Assembly (NCBI RefSeq): GCF_000143415.4
Contig: NW_003314349.1
Coordinates: 406,692 to 470,691, forward strand
Origin: Selaginella moellendorffii
Taxonomy: Eukaryota; Streptophyta; Lycopodiopsida; Selaginellales; Selaginellaceae
Direction of reading: 5' to 3'
Length of the DNA stretch: 64,000 nucleotides
The position numbers and the translations under genes were made by a program. Shown piece after piece: positions 44,397 through 55,797 of this stretch. How positions within the stretch are numbered: position 1 is the first letter of the stretch; the number at the start of each line of letters is the position of its first letter. The notes beneath the pieces are model-generated. The model was not told the origin of the DNA. It saw nothing but the letters and a program-made list of their open reading frames with translations, and ran no database searches.

Positions 44397-46403
44397 ATGA
44401 GAGCTCGCGGGAGGATATGGAGGTTCTACGCCTCCCAGGCGGGAATGGCGCCGCACAGGTCGAAAGATCCAGTGCCAGTGCTCGGTCCGCCTGCTCTAGG
44501 CAAGCAAAAGATTCTAGATCTTCTCAAGTTTCGGCCGATCGATTTTGCGGAGATCCAGAAATCGCTCCGGGAGAATGCCGAGGAGGCGGCCAAGGTCAAG
44601 ATTGGCGAGAACAAGGTGGAATTCAGTGGCCGGAGCTTGCTGGGGACGCTCTCCCGCGACGCCGGGATCATCAAGGATGGAATGCGGGTGTCGAGCGCCA
44701 TCGCCGAGAGGAGCGATGGCGATTTCTTCTACTTGCTGGTGAGTAACTTCGCGCTGTCATCGACCACGGTGGAGGAGGTGAGAATGCATTTCCCCAAGGG
44801 CGCCAGGGTGAAGATCAAGCACCCGCGAGCACTGTGCACGGCCAAAGGGAGAGTGATCATCGAGATCCACAACCCCATGTACATCGACTTCTTGGGGATC
44901 GAAGTTCCAGATGGTCTCACCGTGGAGAAGATCTGGGAAGAAGCGTCGGCTGCTCTAGAGAAGAAAGATTACGTCCGAGCGATCCACCTCCTCACGAGGT
45001 GTGTCGACGAGGAGGGATACAAGAACAAGGTGGAAGCTCTTTCCAAGCGCTGCCAGGCATGGCTGGGATTAAACTGCTACGAGAGAGCGTTCGAAGACGC
45101 CAAGCGAGCACACGTCGTGGATTCCACTCACAGGCACACGTACCTCCTCAAAGGCCAACTTTTTCTCGGCCTCCAGAAGTTCCGAGCAGCGCTGGACAGC
45201 TTCTACCGATCGGGCCTCGCGGACGACGACACCATGAAGCGGTGTGCTCGGTTGATCGAGCAGCGAGACACTGGCAACTACGAGCTGCGAGAGTTCATCC
45301 TCGGCAAGAGCAAAGCTCCCGAAGTTGGCGACTATCTCGGCCCCGTGAGGATGGGAATGGCGGCCGACGAGGAGAAAGGCCGGGGCTTGTTCGCGACCGA
45401 GGAGATCAAAGCCGGGCAGCTTCTGCTCGTCTGGAACGCGGCGGCAGTGGCACCGCGGGAGGATTTGCCGGCAAAGTTGATGAGGAAGTGCTTGACGTCG
45501 AGGAAGAGCTTGTTCCAGTTCTTGGGACTAGACAGCGAGCTGGCGATGGAGATGGGATTGTTCAAGCCGACCAACGTTCTCATCCACGACCAGCAGCAAG
45601 ACTACATCTGGTTCGACGCCGTGCCCGCCATCGCCAAGCTTTGCTCGAGCTACGCCTTCCAGATCGAGGACAAGCCCGAGAGCCCGATGGGACTGTGGAC
45701 ACTCCCGGCGCTCATCAACCATTCCTGCGTCCCTAACGTGTCGCAGCAGATGGTTGGAACCGCGCTGTTCGTGAGAGCCGCCAGGAACATCCGAGCCGAG
45801 GAAGAACTCACGCTGCCTTACATGGACGTGAAGAAGCCGCTGGACGAGCGCATGTACTGGACGGACAGCCGCTGGGGATTCACTTGCAAGTGTCTCCGGT
45901 GTCGGGTGGAAGCTCGGCTGCACGCTCAGAGGCCGGAGTTCCCGTGCTTCCACGCAAGGATGAGAGAAGCAGCCAAGAGGAAAGATCGAGCGGAGGCTCT
46001 GGAGGAGCTGCGAAGGATTGCAGTGGAAGTGGAGGATCAAATCGCCACCTTGGCTTCTCCGGTGGAGAGAGACTGGGTGAGAACGTCGTACTACTCGGCT
46101 TACAGGGCCGGTTTTCTCGAGAGATCGTCGGACAGTCCGGCGAAGTTGAGCTCGCGAGTGAGCGCGTACCAGATGATGGCGGCGTTGCATGCGACGTGTC
46201 CCGGGTATGGGATTGTCCGGGAGATGGTTGCTCTCGCCAAGAGCGCGCTGCCATCGCCGGGCATGGAAGCCATCTCGGAGAAGTCGCGATCGCTCATCGA
46301 GAAAGAGTGCCTTTGCGTGCTCGGGGAGCAAAAGCGCGAGTTTTTGGACGTGTTCGTGGACGAGCTCCTCAAGGGGGCCGACTTTGACATCCTGAGAACC
46401 TGA
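44397..46403 (+). CDS. TPR-SET domain protein (SmyD-like/plant SDG type)
   Basis: An intronless frame of 668 residues. The first about 170 residues form an unassigned N-terminal region (LLKFRPIDFAEIQKSL, KVKIGENKVEFSGRSLLG, HPRALCTAKGRVIIEIHNP). Residues about 180-300 form TPR-like helices (EEASAALEKKDYVRAIHLL, EALSKRCQAWLGLNCYERA, YLLKGQLFLGLQKFRAALDS). A SET methyltransferase domain begins near 320: GRGLFATEEIKAGQLLLVW, then the signature LINHSCVPNV, then RAEEELTLPY. A post-SET cysteine cluster (FTCKCLRC) closes it. The NHSCxPN motif is the cofactor/pseudoknot core, so it is probably active on lysine; the substrate is unknown. The start could instead be MAPHRSK, 16 codons on. A helical C-terminal region follows the SET domain. 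Confidence 0.88.
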   Translation: MRARGRIWRFYASQAGMAPHRSKDPVPVLGPPALGKQKILDLLKFRPIDFAEIQKSLRENAEEAAKVKIGENKVEFSGRSLLGTLSRDAGIIKDGMRVSSAIAERSDGDFFYLLVSNFALSSTTVEEVRMHFPKGARVKIKHPRALCTAKGRVIIEIHNPMYIDFLGIEVPDGLTVEKIWEEASAALEKKDYVRAIHLLTRCVDEEGYKNKVEALSKRCQAWLGLNCYERAFEDAKRAHVVDSTHRHTYLLKGQLFLGLQKFRAALDSFYRSGLADDDTMKRCARLIEQRDTGNYELREFILGKSKAPEVGDYLGPVRMGMAADEEKGRGLFATEEIKAGQLLLVWNAAAVAPREDLPAKLMRKCLTSRKSLFQFLGLDSELAMEMGLFKPTNVLIHDQQQDYIWFDAVPAIAKLCSSYAFQIEDKPESPMGLWTLPALINHSCVPNVSQQMVGTALFVRAARNIRAEEELTLPYMDVKKPLDERMYWTDSRWGFTCKCLRCRVEARLHAQRPEFPCFHARMREAAKRKDRAEALEELRRIAVEVEDQIATLASPVERDWVRTSYYSAYRAGFLERSSDSPAKLSSRVSAYQMMAALHATCPGYGIVREMVALAKSALPSPGMEAISEKSRSLIEKECLCVLGEQKREFLDVFVDELLKGADFDILRT

Positions 46404-46601
46404 GAAACAACTGTTCACAGAATCCCGAGAACTTTGGAAGAAAGAACCTTCCCGTAAAGGAATGTCCAAGAACAACAGCGCGATTTGAGAAGACAAGGCA
46501 AGAGAATCTCGGAGAAAATCGCGAGATGAATGAGAATTTGACAAACCCAAGTTCCTGGAAAGGAGCCGAGCTTGACAATTCTACAAGAACTTGGACAAAC
46601 G

Positions 46602-46930
46602 AGGAAGAAAAAAGCGATTTTGACATAAATTTCGTGGAAGATTTTACACTGGGCTGCCGTGGACGGCTCTCCAATCTACTCGAGCAGCAATAGCAGCAGT
46701 AACAACGAATCTCAAACTCGTATGAGCGTCGCGAGCGGCGAGAGATAGCACACAGACTTTAGAACCAAATTCTAGGAAGAAAAAAGCGATTTTGATATAG
46801 ATTTTACACTGGGCTGCCGTGGACGGCTCTCCAATCTACTCGAGCAGCAACAGCAGCAGTAACAACGAATCTCAAACTCGTATGAGCGTAGCGAGCGGCG
46901 AGAGATAGAACACAAACTTTAGAAGTCAAA
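46602..46930. repeat. Imperfect tandem duplication, period about 172 bp
   Basis: The segment beginning AGGAAGAAAAAAGCGATTTT at 46602 recurs at 46774. Both copies contain ACACTGGGCTGCCGTGGACG, CTACTCGAGCAGCAA and ACTCGTATGAGCGT. The second copy lacks about 12 bp near its start and has a few substitutions. It lies between the converging 3' ends of the SET gene and the small unknown gene. Confidence 0.85.
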
Positions 46931-46948
46931 GATCACTCCAGCCTCGAT

Positions 46949-47338
46949 TCACTTGCCTTCCTCGCTTGCCTTGGCCACCACCACACCACTGGAAATCACC
47001 GCGGACGAGACCCGGCACACCACCATCTCGTGCTGCTGCTCGATCAAAGTCTCGGTTTTGGCGATGGTGGCGGCGGCGATGGCCGTCCCGGACGATGCTG
47101 GGCGAGGAGGAGGAGCCGTGGAGGTCGAGGAGGAGAAGGGCGATGGGTGCGGCGGCCGTGGTGGGCTGAGAGGCTTGGGGAAGTGGAGATGGTTGAAGAC
47201 GCTGAAATCGTCGTAGCAATTGGTGGCGGTGGCGGTGGAGGGCGGCGGCGGCTTGGCGGCGCTCCTCCTCGTCGGGCTCGTCTTGTAGAATGGATCATAG
47301 AAAGTGTTCCTGTTGTTCTGTGACATTGCTACTGCCAT
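46949..47338 (-). CDS. Small unknown protein
   Basis: An intronless 129-codon frame. The N-terminal part is basic and Pro/Ser/Thr-rich (NTFYDPFYKTSPTRRSAAK, PPPPSTATATNCYDD). The C-terminal 40 residues look ordered and helical (GTAIAAATIAKTETLIEQQHE, then MVVCRVSSAVISSGVVVAKA). There is no signal peptide and I do not recognise a family. Base composition is GC-rich like neighbouring real genes, and other frames are also open here, so coding status is probable rather than certain. Divergent from the cyclophilin gene across 453 bp. Confidence 0.5.
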   Translation of the reverse strand: MAVAMSQNNRNTFYDPFYKTSPTRRSAAKPPPPSTATATNCYDDFSVFNHLHFPKPLSPPRPPHPSPFSSSTSTAPPPRPASSGTAIAAATIAKTETLIEQQHEMVVCRVSSAVISSGVVVAKASEEGK

Positions 47339-47791
47339 GATCTTGCTCCAAGCGCTCGGCGCTCCTCTTCCCCTCTTTCTCCTCTCTAGAAATTCTCAAC
47401 ACCCTTTGCCCTGTCGATCGAAAGCTCTGGAACCAATCCAATCCGATGATCTGTCGCGAAACCGCGATCGATCGCGCGGAGGGGCGCGAGCGCTGCGATT
47501 CCCGGCAACCACCCTGGTGGATCGATCCAGCGAGGAGTTCTTTCCAGGCTTGGACGACAGAGATCTCCCCGTTAAATGCGAAGACGGCCCTTCCAAACGG
47601 TGCACGAAAGCATCTCTGGGGGGAGGTTCGCATATCCTTACCGTGCACGTGGCGCGCATCCGGCCGTCTACAGTATGCTTGCGTGGGGGGCAATGATTTG
47701 CCAGAGCGTCCACGTGGCGCGTTGTTATTGGTTACAGACGTGGCTGAAGCTCTTTTAGGGCTCTACCGCTAGGTCCGAGGGCTTTCCGGCG
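47339..47791. promoter_or_regulatory. Divergent promoter with two G-box/ABRE elements
   Basis: CACGTGGC occurs at 47646-47653 and 47711-47718, both inside a longer shared CACGTGGCGCG. ACGTGGC is the core of abscisic-acid response elements, so stress or ABA input to the cyclophilin gene is possible. Confidence 0.55.
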
Positions 47792-48406
47792 ATGGAGGCT
47801 CTCAAGATCGTGGCGCTGGCGCTCGCATTGTCGGCGCTGTGGATCTCCCCCGCCGCCGCGAAGAAGCAGGAGAAGAATCTCGAGGAGATCACGCACAAGG
47901 TGTTCTTCGATGTGGAGATCGGCGGCAAGCCGGCGGGGCGCGTCGTCATGGGGCTCTACGGCAAGGCGGTGCCCAAGACAGCGGAGAATTTCCGGGCGCT
48001 GTGCACGGGCGAGAAAGGTACTGGATCGCAGGGCAAGACGCTCCACTTCAAGGGCTCCGCGTTCCATCGGATCATCCCCAGCTTCATGATCCAGGGGGGA
48101 GATTTCACGCACGGCAATGGCATGGGCGGGGAGTCGATCTACGGCACCAAGTTCGCGGACGAGAATTTCAAGCTCAAGCACACGGGGCCGGGGGTTCTGT
48201 CCATGGCCAACGCCGGATCCAACACGAATGGATCCCAGTTCTTCATCACCACCGTCAAGACGAGCTGGCTCGACGGCAAGCACGTCGTGTTTGGCAAGGT
48301 GATTAGCGGCATGGACATTGTCTACAAGGTCGAGGCGGAGGGGTCGCAAAGCGGCGCCCCCAAATCCAAAGTCACCATAGCCGACAGTGGCGAGCTTCCA
48401 CTGTGA
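47792..48406 (+). CDS. Secretory-pathway cyclophilin (peptidyl-prolyl isomerase, cyclophilin B / CYP20-1 like)
   Basis: An intronless 204-residue cyclophilin. A signal peptide ([18 protein letters not shown]) is followed by a complete catalytic domain that interconverts cis and trans proline bonds. Active-site residues are visible: [15 protein letters not shown] (Arg, Phe, Met, Gln), the [15 protein letters not shown] segment and the [10 protein letters not shown] tryptophan that contacts cyclosporin. The signal peptide and the charged [17 protein letters not shown] entry are those of ER/secreted cyclophilin B proteins (Arabidopsis CYP20-1, CYP19-4). There is no KDEL-type retention signal; the end is SGELPL, so retention in the ER or secretion is open. 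The start is the first Met, giving a standard signal peptide. Confidence 0.95.
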   Translation: MEALKIVALALALSALWISPAAAKKQEKNLEEITHKVFFDVEIGGKPAGRVVMGLYGKAVPKTAENFRALCTGEKGTGSQGKTLHFKGSAFHRIIPSFMIQGGDFTHGNGMGGESIYGTKFADENFKLKHTGPGVLSMANAGSNTNGSQFFITTVKTSWLDGKHVVFGKVISGMDIVYKVEAEGSQSGAPKSKVTIADSGELPL

Positions 48407-49563
48407 TAAGCTTTTCTCTTCTTTGATTTAAAAATTGGGAAATGTTTTGTAAGATTTATTAGTAAGTATTAATTCATGTTTAATATTTTAAGTTGTGTTT
48501 ACAGCCTGGTGTCGTGCCAACAGTTTATGAATGAATGGATGAGTCTGAGGCCTTGTATAAACAACGGTAGGCAGGAATGAATGAGTATGAGGTGTATTGC
48601 TAAAGAACTTATAATCCTAAATAACATAATTTTGCTCAGGACATCCATACACATGTGAAAAATGTGCTTTTGGCCTCGGTACACCAAAGCCATGCAAAAA
48701 TTGTGCTTCAAGATCCATGTGAAAAATGTCCATTTTCAATGAGCTAGAATCTAAAAAGAAAGTATGCACCACTTTTGCAACACTCAAAAAAGCCAGAGGA
48801 ATTAAACCCTTGCATACCTTTATGCAAAAGCCTATCTATACCAATCTCATTTGTTTTCAAACTTCAAGCTGTCCACACATACATACCATTAGATACAGAA
48901 GACTTCCCATGATCTGGCAATAAGGAATGTGATGCATCTGTTGTTCTTCAGGTGTCTGAGGTGCTTGTGTCTTGCTGAGATGGAGCACAATTTCCATAGG
49001 GGTAGCAGCCTTGTTTAGCTTGACTAACCAAACTTAGCTAGGATCTCTCCCCTTGGAGAGCTGAATTGAGCTGTGCTGCCTATGCCAGATCTAGATGCCT
49101 AAGCAAAAATAAGCAGGGCCAAGATCCACCATCTTGAAGCATGCTTGGAGCTCACACTTAGCATGGAAGAAGGTCCTCTAGTTTTTCTGAATAAATCTGT
49201 GTAAAGACAAGAGTGCTGTCATGAACTCGACAAAATACATTATTATATTTCTAGAATTTATCAAATTTGCCAAATAAAATCAATTGAAAAAAAACATTTG
49301 AAAATTCATTATAATCTTATTTCAATCAACTAAAAATAGATATAAATATTCACTCAATAACAACCTTATAAAATACAGAAGGAAACTATGAAGTAATTTA
49401 CAATAAATTTTCAAAATTTAGATTTATTCTCATATTTTTTCAAAGTTAATTTCAAATAAGGAGATAGAAAAACTATTTCATTTAAGTATTTTATACAGTT
49501 ACAAGTCATGATAATAAATCTTGGAGGGAATATTTATGCTTTACAAAAACTGATTTCAAACTA
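48407..49563. other. AT-rich spacer
   Basis: No gene is supported. It includes the cyclophilin 3' flank and a strongly AT-rich part from about 49200. Confidence 0.5.
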
Positions 49564-50714
49564 TGTAGTGTATAACTACGATATTGTATATTAATATTAG
49601 TGTAGTGGGATTTTGGTAGCTGTCAAATTGATTTCAATCCAAATCGTTTACTCTTATATATAAACTAAGGTTTTTGCTGTATTTTCTTTCCATATTCTAT
49701 GCACTCACATTGGTAGAGGTGAGGGGCACTTTTGATTGTCTCTAAAGATTACTTGGATCTAGGATTTTTGTTTAAATTTAGCTTTTGCATTATCTAGATA
49801 TCCCTTTTCTTCTAGTTTTTTTTTTTCCATTTTTTTGCTTTTTTTTTATTTGCATTGTCTAAATCTCCTTTTCCTTCTAACTTTTTCCATTTCTTTTCTT
49901 TTACTCTTTCCTTTTCATTCATCTTTATGGTAGAGTAGTAGTCTCCTCATTTGTTGACTTTAAAGTAACAGTTGGTGCAATTGCTCGATACTATATAATT
50001 GCAGTTGAGCAACCAAATTTAGTTGATGGCAGCATTCATGACACATGGTACAACTCTTTTTGCTATTACTGCCAATCCTCGCGTTTGGCTAGAGTTTTTC
50101 TATAGGAATCTTGGGGATGATGTGTACTATTAGTTTAATCACTTCATAGTGATTATCATATATCATTCTTAGGATGATGCTTAATGTTTGTTTGAGTTTC
50201 CCACATGTCTCAAAGGGACAACACTGTAATGGTATAATGGTTTTAGCACAGCTACTTGTGAGGATTAGAGTATTCTCCTAGACATCTTCCAATACGTATT
50301 TGGACATGCTAACAAATATGATAATGCCTTCTAACAATTGCATCATCTTCGTCAAGGGTCATTTGAGTCAGTGATGCAATTTGGCATTTGTTTTCGAAAC
50401 CTTTTACTTCATGCAGAGCTAAATATGTCGGAATGGATCAAATTGAGAATGTTGTGGCCAACACTTTGTCAAGATTTTGTAAAACTTTTGCATGCACTTA
50501 CTGCAACCACCCTTGATGATGCTTTTCGTTTGGCACAACATTATGAAACATCGCCTCTTCCACTTCTTGCTACATGTCTTTCAACCCCACTTATTGTGGG
50601 AGATGGTCTTGTTCCAATGGAAGTTGATGCTACTACTATTTGAATTCAAGGACAAGGGCAAGAATGTGGACGTGGTGTCTGTTGTTGGGTATGTGATGAA
50701 GTTGGTCGCACTTA
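49564..50714 (+). mobile_element. 5' part of a family A Ty3/gypsy element, interrupted by a family B-type element
   Basis: A 146-bp LTR (49564-49709, ends CACTCACA) precedes the same TTGGTAGAGGTGAGG stretch expected after the LTR. The decayed gag that follows matches the family A element at 16857 block by block (for example CATGGTACAACTC, CATTTTCGTCAAGGGTCATTTGAGT-like region, GCACAACATTATGA). It breaks off at 50714 within the zinc-knuckle region (DEVGRTY), exactly where the next LTR begins. The remainder must lie beyond 64000. Numerous stops show that it is dead. Confidence 0.85.
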
Positions 50715-51861
50715 TGTAAGCCACAAATTTTTCCTTTCCAATTTGCCAGCTTACTTCGTCTATCCGTCTGACACTGCCTTGGCTTTTGCTAAGTTCCCTT
50801 GCCAAGGTTTTCACCTATGGTACCAGCTCCTACTTGGTTTCAGCTACTCACTGCACGAGCAACGGAGTGTTAGCCATCCTTTCACGGATTCCCAAATCAC
50901 TCTCAATCCCCCTCCCTGGGTTAGACTGGACTTAAGGTTCGGCTACACTCCCCACAAGCACAAGCAGCCAAGCACACCAAGCTTCCAGGTTCCTAACATC
51001 CCTTGGTACCACAAGACTTGATCATGGGACCCTTTAAATCCCAAGTCTTGAGTGCAACACTTGCTTCGGGACGCCAGGGCGAAACACCGTGGCCTAGCGG
51101 CCCAGTATGGGTACCTCTCGCCCCCCACTTCCATCCCGAAGGAAGGCCCAAGCCCCTAGGAAGGGCGAGGACCAATGAGCCGTATGGTACTCAAGTGGGG
51201 CACCACTCCACATGAGCTGGGAGCACCGCAATCGGTTTCCCTTTCGGGAGTGGGAGCTGCTCTTGAGCACTTCCTTGGATGGCCCCTCCGGCACCAGCCA
51301 AGTCCATGCTCACTCCCACCCAAGGCCCCTTGGTCCTAGTCCCAACCTCAAGTCGGTTTGGAAGCCTAACTGGAGAGTCCCTTCAAAACTGGTTCCTAGA
51401 CCTCACTATCCCTACTATACTTTTGGAACCCCCTGCAGCCCCCCCCCCCTGGGAGACGCACGCTTTGGGCTTTCACCCCTTGACCCGTATTAGTATTTGG
51501 ACTTAGTCTCTGGCTCGATCTCGGACCCGATTTCGGATCCGACTTCGGATTCGGGTTCGGACTCAATCTCGGACTCGATCTCGGACCCGATCTCGGACCC
51601 GACCTTGGACTCGACCTCGGACTCGGTCTCAGACCCGATTTCGGATCTCGGACTCCGTCTCGAACTCGGTTTCGAACTCGGACTCGAACTCGGTCCCCGA
51701 GTCGGTCTCGGACTCGATTCCGGACTCTATCTCGAACTCGGTCCTAGAGTCGGTCTTGGACTCGATCTCGACTTGGTCCCATCCGATGAACTCTTTGTCA
51801 TTTTGGTCATGCTTTCGGGGTTCCTTTAGCCTACGACACCTCGGCGAGTTGGTTCCTTACA
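50715..51861 (-). mobile_element. 3' LTR of the minus-strand family B element (copy C)
   Basis: It is 1147 bp long and, on the minus strand, begins TGTAAGGAACC and ends GTGGCTTACA. It matches both LTRs of the intact copy throughout. The flanking ACTTA at 50710-50714 should be its target duplication, with the partner beyond the window. It contains the GAGTCC-type satellite region at about 51503-51770. Confidence 0.92.
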
Positions 51862-52263
51862 ACTCCACCACCCATAGAAGAAGTTCGATGCCCACATCAA
51901 ACGTCTCGTTTTATCCTACGACTTGTTGACCATGTCTCCGGGGGCATCCCCCCACTTAGCGGTGTGCCTAAGTTAGCCTCCCCGGCCAAGAGCGCATGAC
52001 AACGGAATATAGGTGTCCCTATATTCCTCACCTCACCACGCCCTAGTATAGGGTCGGGACTTGAACCCAGCCTTGCTTTACTAGGGGGTTGGGACTCGAA
52101 CCCAACCTCCGTAGAATACGTCTACGGATTTGACACCCCCGCAGGGAGTCAGGCGTAGCTCCCTACGCCTGGTCGACCTAGCTAACCCATGCTAATTAGC
52201 TTACCTTCAGCGCGCCTTCGGGTCCCAACATATGCCATTGCTCAACTTCTCAAATTGATACTT

Positions 52264-54590
52264 TCAATTGAACTTTGCATAAGTATATAGAGTTCTGCCA
52301 TGCAGAAATTCCTCCACTAGATCTCGCGCATTCGCTAGGTTCTCCTTCGGTTCCTATGTTGCTTCGCAGTGTGGAAATCCTTTCCACTTCACATGGAACT
52401 CTCTCACTTCGCGTCCTTGTCGCTTGCTCTTGCGCGCATTGAGGATGGCCTCGACTTCGTATTCCTCCTCCCCTTGGATAACCTCAGGTAAAGGTCTTAC
52501 TTGGTCCTTGCGAAGCGGATCCTCAAAATACGGCTTGAGTAAGTTCACGTGGAACACGGGGTGCATCTTCCCCATCTCTCGAGGAAGTCGGAGACGGTAA
52601 GCCACTTTACCGATTCGAGCCTCAATCTCGTAAGGCCCCGCGAACCTGCTTAAGGAACTCAAGATCAATTCATTTGCAGGAATACATGCATTTTTACCTT
52701 TGGGTCAACTTCCGATTGATCCCACTTGGTAGCCTGAGGTTCTTGGTGTTCAGCCACACCTTCTCCCCAGCTTGGAACTCCACATCCCGACGCTTTTGGT
52801 TCGCGTACTTAGTTTGCCTTTGTTGAGCCCGTTCCAAGGAATCCCTCACTAGATTCCAAATGTTGAGTCTTTCCGCCGTGAATGCCTCCACTGCGGGTAA
52901 CTCTCCATGATACTCGGCCACGCCGAGTTCCACAGGACCTTCAATAGCTCGCTCATTGATGACTTCCCATGGACTCACCCCGATGCTCGAGTGTGGTGAG
53001 TTGTTATAACACATTTCCGCAAGTCCCAAATGACTTACCCAGTCAGTCTGGTCTCCCGAGACATAGCATCGCAAATAATCCTCCAGCTGCCTATTCACCC
53101 TTTCCGTTTGTCCGTCTGTCAAGAAGTGTTAGTGCCACCAATCTTGACTTAATACCCATTACCTGTCTGTGGGTGATAGGCTGTGCTGAATTTCAACTTG
53201 GTGCGATACTGTTCTAGGAGTGTCCTCCAGAACCTACTAGTGAAGATCTTATCTCGATCTGAGATAATCTCTTCCGGCCTTCCCCGCACTCGAACCACTT
53301 GTTCGAAGAACAGCTTCGCCACACTTTCCGCATCCACGTCCGTTGTGGTGGGTATGAAATGTGCCATTTTTGAAAATCGGTCCACCACCACGAATATCAC
53401 ATCGAACCCCTCGCTTGGGGGTAGTCCCGTGATGAAGTCCATCGTAAGACATTTCCACGGACGATCTGGAATTGGGATGCTTTGCAACAAGCCCCCACTA
53501 GCCTTAGTCATGGCTTTGACTTGCTGACATGTTGGACATGTCTTTACATAGTCTTTGACGTCATTAGCCATATCTGGCCAATGGTACTTCCTCTTGAGTA
53601 AGCCCATCGTCTTGGGCACTCCGCCGTGTCCCGCAAGAGGTCCGTCATGACACTCTTCTAAGGCTACCTTCCTTAGTCCCCCTTCTGGAACATACACCCT
53701 CGTTTGCTTGTAATAAATGAGTCCGTTGCGTTCCGCATAGCCCATTTTCTCTTCCGTTGGCAGCTCACCTCTCTGGTGAGCTTCCCGTGCCTCCAGATTC
53801 CTCAACAACACTTCTTGTGCTAGACCATCATTCTCATATGCTGTTCGCACATCGTCCCAGAAGGTTGCTGTTGTGTTGGAGATCGCCAACCTCAAGCTCG
53901 CTTTTCGACTTAGCGCATTTGCCACGATGTTGCTCTTCCCAGGCTTGTACAGAATCTCGCAATCAAACTCGGCCAAGGCATTGGCCCACCGACCTTGTTT
54001 CCCTCTCAGGTCGGGTTGTGACAAGAAGTGTTTCGTTGCCACATTGTCCGTGTAAACCTTGAAGTGTCTCCCAAGGTAGTGTCGCCACTCCTTGAGCGCC
54101 TTGACCACCGCAAACAATTCCTTCTCGTGGGCAGGCCACTTCCGTTGAGCCTTGTCCAGCTTCTTCGAGAAGAACGCTACTGGATGGTTGTCTTACTTCA
54201 AAACTGCGCTCAATGCAAAGTCCGAAGCATCCGTGTCTACCTCAAAGTCCTTACCAAAGTCTGGTAATGCCAACATCGGAGCCTTCCTCAACTTCCCTTT
54301 GAGGTGGACGAATGCCGCCTCGCATTCCGCTGTCCATACCATCTTCCCTTTTCCCGTTTGATCCGTTAAGGGTAGGGCTACTCTCGAATAGTGTCTGATA
54401 AACTTTCGATAGTAGTTGCATAGCCCCAAGAACGCCCTCAACTCATGTACATTCGATGGTCGCTCCCATTCCTAGATCGCTTGGACCTTCTCCGGGTCCA
54501 CCTTGAGCCCGTCCTTGCCCACCACATGCCCGAGAAACTTTACCTCTTGCTGAGCAAAGTCACATTTGCTCTCTTTAGTATACAGTTTAT
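52264..54590 (-). mobile_element. Copy C of family B: RT end, RNase H, integrase and chromodomain
   Basis: Read on the minus strand, this continues the RT from 62119 after the 7.5-kb inserted element (the split falls between HK and LY of REHKLYTKESKC). RNase H, integrase and chromodomain follow as in the intact copy. Nonsense codons occur at QAI*EWERP (CAG to TAG), VLK*DNHP (CAA to TAA) and CEAT*EPEE (TGG to TAG). The two GT...AG intron-like segments occur at 53116-53162 (47 nt) and 52646-52697 (52 nt), at the same positions as in the intact copy with two and one visible substitutions. It is inactive by these stops and by the insertion. Confidence 0.9.
54586..54590. other. Left target-site duplication TTTAT of the intact element
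   Basis: TTTAT directly precedes the 5' LTR. The same five bases follow the 3' LTR at 62119-62123, as expected for Ty3/gypsy integration. Confidence 0.95.
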
Positions 54591-55738
54591 TGTAAGGAAC
54601 CAACTCGCCGAGGTGTCGTAGGCTAAGGGAACCCCGAAAGCATGACCAAAATGACAAAGAGTTCATCGGATGGGACCAAGTCAAAGATCGAGTCCAAGAC
54701 CGACTCTAGGACCGAGTTCGAGATAGAGTCCGGAATCGAGTCCAAGACCGACTCGGGGACCGAGTTCGAGTCCGAGTTCGAGACCGAGTTCGAGACGGAG
54801 TCCGAGATCCGAAATCGGGTCCAAGACCGAGTCCGAAGTCGAGTCCGAGGTCGGGCCTGAGATCGGGTCCGAGATCGAGTCCGCGATCGAGTCCGAGACC
54901 GAATCCGAAGTCGGATCCGAAATCGGATCCGAGATCGAGCCAGAGACTAAGTCCAAATACTAATACGGGTCAAGGGGTGAAAGCCCAAAGCGTGCGTCCC
55001 CCAGGGGGGGGGGGCTGCAGGGGGTTCCAAAAGTATAGTAGGGATAGTGAGGTCCAGGAACCAGTTTAGAAGGGACTCTCCAGTGGGGCTCCCAAACTGA
55101 CTTGAGGTTGGGACTGGGACCGAGGGGCCTTGGGTGGGAGTGAGCATGGACTTGGTTGGTGCCGGAGGGGCCATCCAAGGAAGTGCTCAAGAGCAGCTCC
55201 CACTCCCGAAAGGGAAACCGATTGCGGTGCTCCCGGCTCATGTGGAGTGGTGCCCCACTTGAGTACCATGCGGCTCATTGGTCCTCGCCCTTCCTAGGGG
55301 CTTGGGCCTTCCTTCGGGATGGAAGTGGGGGGCGAGAGGTACCCATGCCGGGCCGTTAGGCCACGGTGTTTCGCCCCGGCGTCCCGAAGCAAGTGTTGCA
55401 CTCAAGACTTGGGATTTAGAGGGTCCGATGATCAAGTCTTGTGGTACCAAGGGATGTTAGGAACCTGGAAGCTTGGTGTGCTTGGCTACTTGTGCTTGTG
55501 GGGAGTGTAGCCGAACCTTAAGTCCAGTCTAACCCGGGGAGGGGGATTGGGAGTGATTTGGGAATCCGTGGAAGGATGGCTAACACTCCGTTGCTCGTGC
55601 AGTGAGTAGCTGAAACCAAGTAGGAGTTGGTACCATAGGCGAGAACCTTGGCAAGGGAACTTAGCAAAAGCCAAGGCAGTGTTGGACGGATAGACGAGGT
55701 AAGCTGGCAAATTGGAAAGGAAAAATTTGTGGCTTACA
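54591..55738 (+). mobile_element. 5' LTR of copy B
   Basis: It is 1148 bp, TGTAAGGAACC...GTGGCTTACA. Unusual features are a block of degenerate GAGTCC/GAGTTC/GAGATC hexamers at about 54666-54950 and an 11-G tract near 55005. It differs from the 3' LTR at about 8 sites, for example near 54821, 54857 and 55427. Confidence 0.95.
54666..54950 (+). repeat. Hexamer-like satellite inside the LTR
   Basis: About 285 bp is built from degenerate six-base units (GAGTCC, GAGTTC, GAGATC, GACCGA). It therefore encodes Glu/Ser- or Ser/Asp-rich repeats in two frames on either strand. The same block is present in the 3' LTR (about 61046-61330) and in copy C's LTR. Confidence 0.85.
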
Positions 55739-55740
55739 AT

Positions 55741-55754
55741 TTGGTATCGGAGCC
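55741..55754 (+). other. Primer-binding site
   Basis: TTGGTATCGGAGCC lies two bases after the LTR end. It matches, with one difference, the TGGTATCAGAGC site complementary to plant initiator methionine tRNA used by most plant LTR elements. Confidence 0.85.
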
Positions 55755-55797
55755 TTTATCTCAGTTCTAGCGAAGGATAGAGGCGGATTGCTGGGAG

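Noticed and set aside
45528-46550. 340-codon minus-strand ORF
   Set aside because: Antisense shadow of the TPR-SET gene, with no recognisable domain.
47732-48349. 205-codon minus-strand ORF
   Set aside because: Antisense shadow of the cyclophilin gene.
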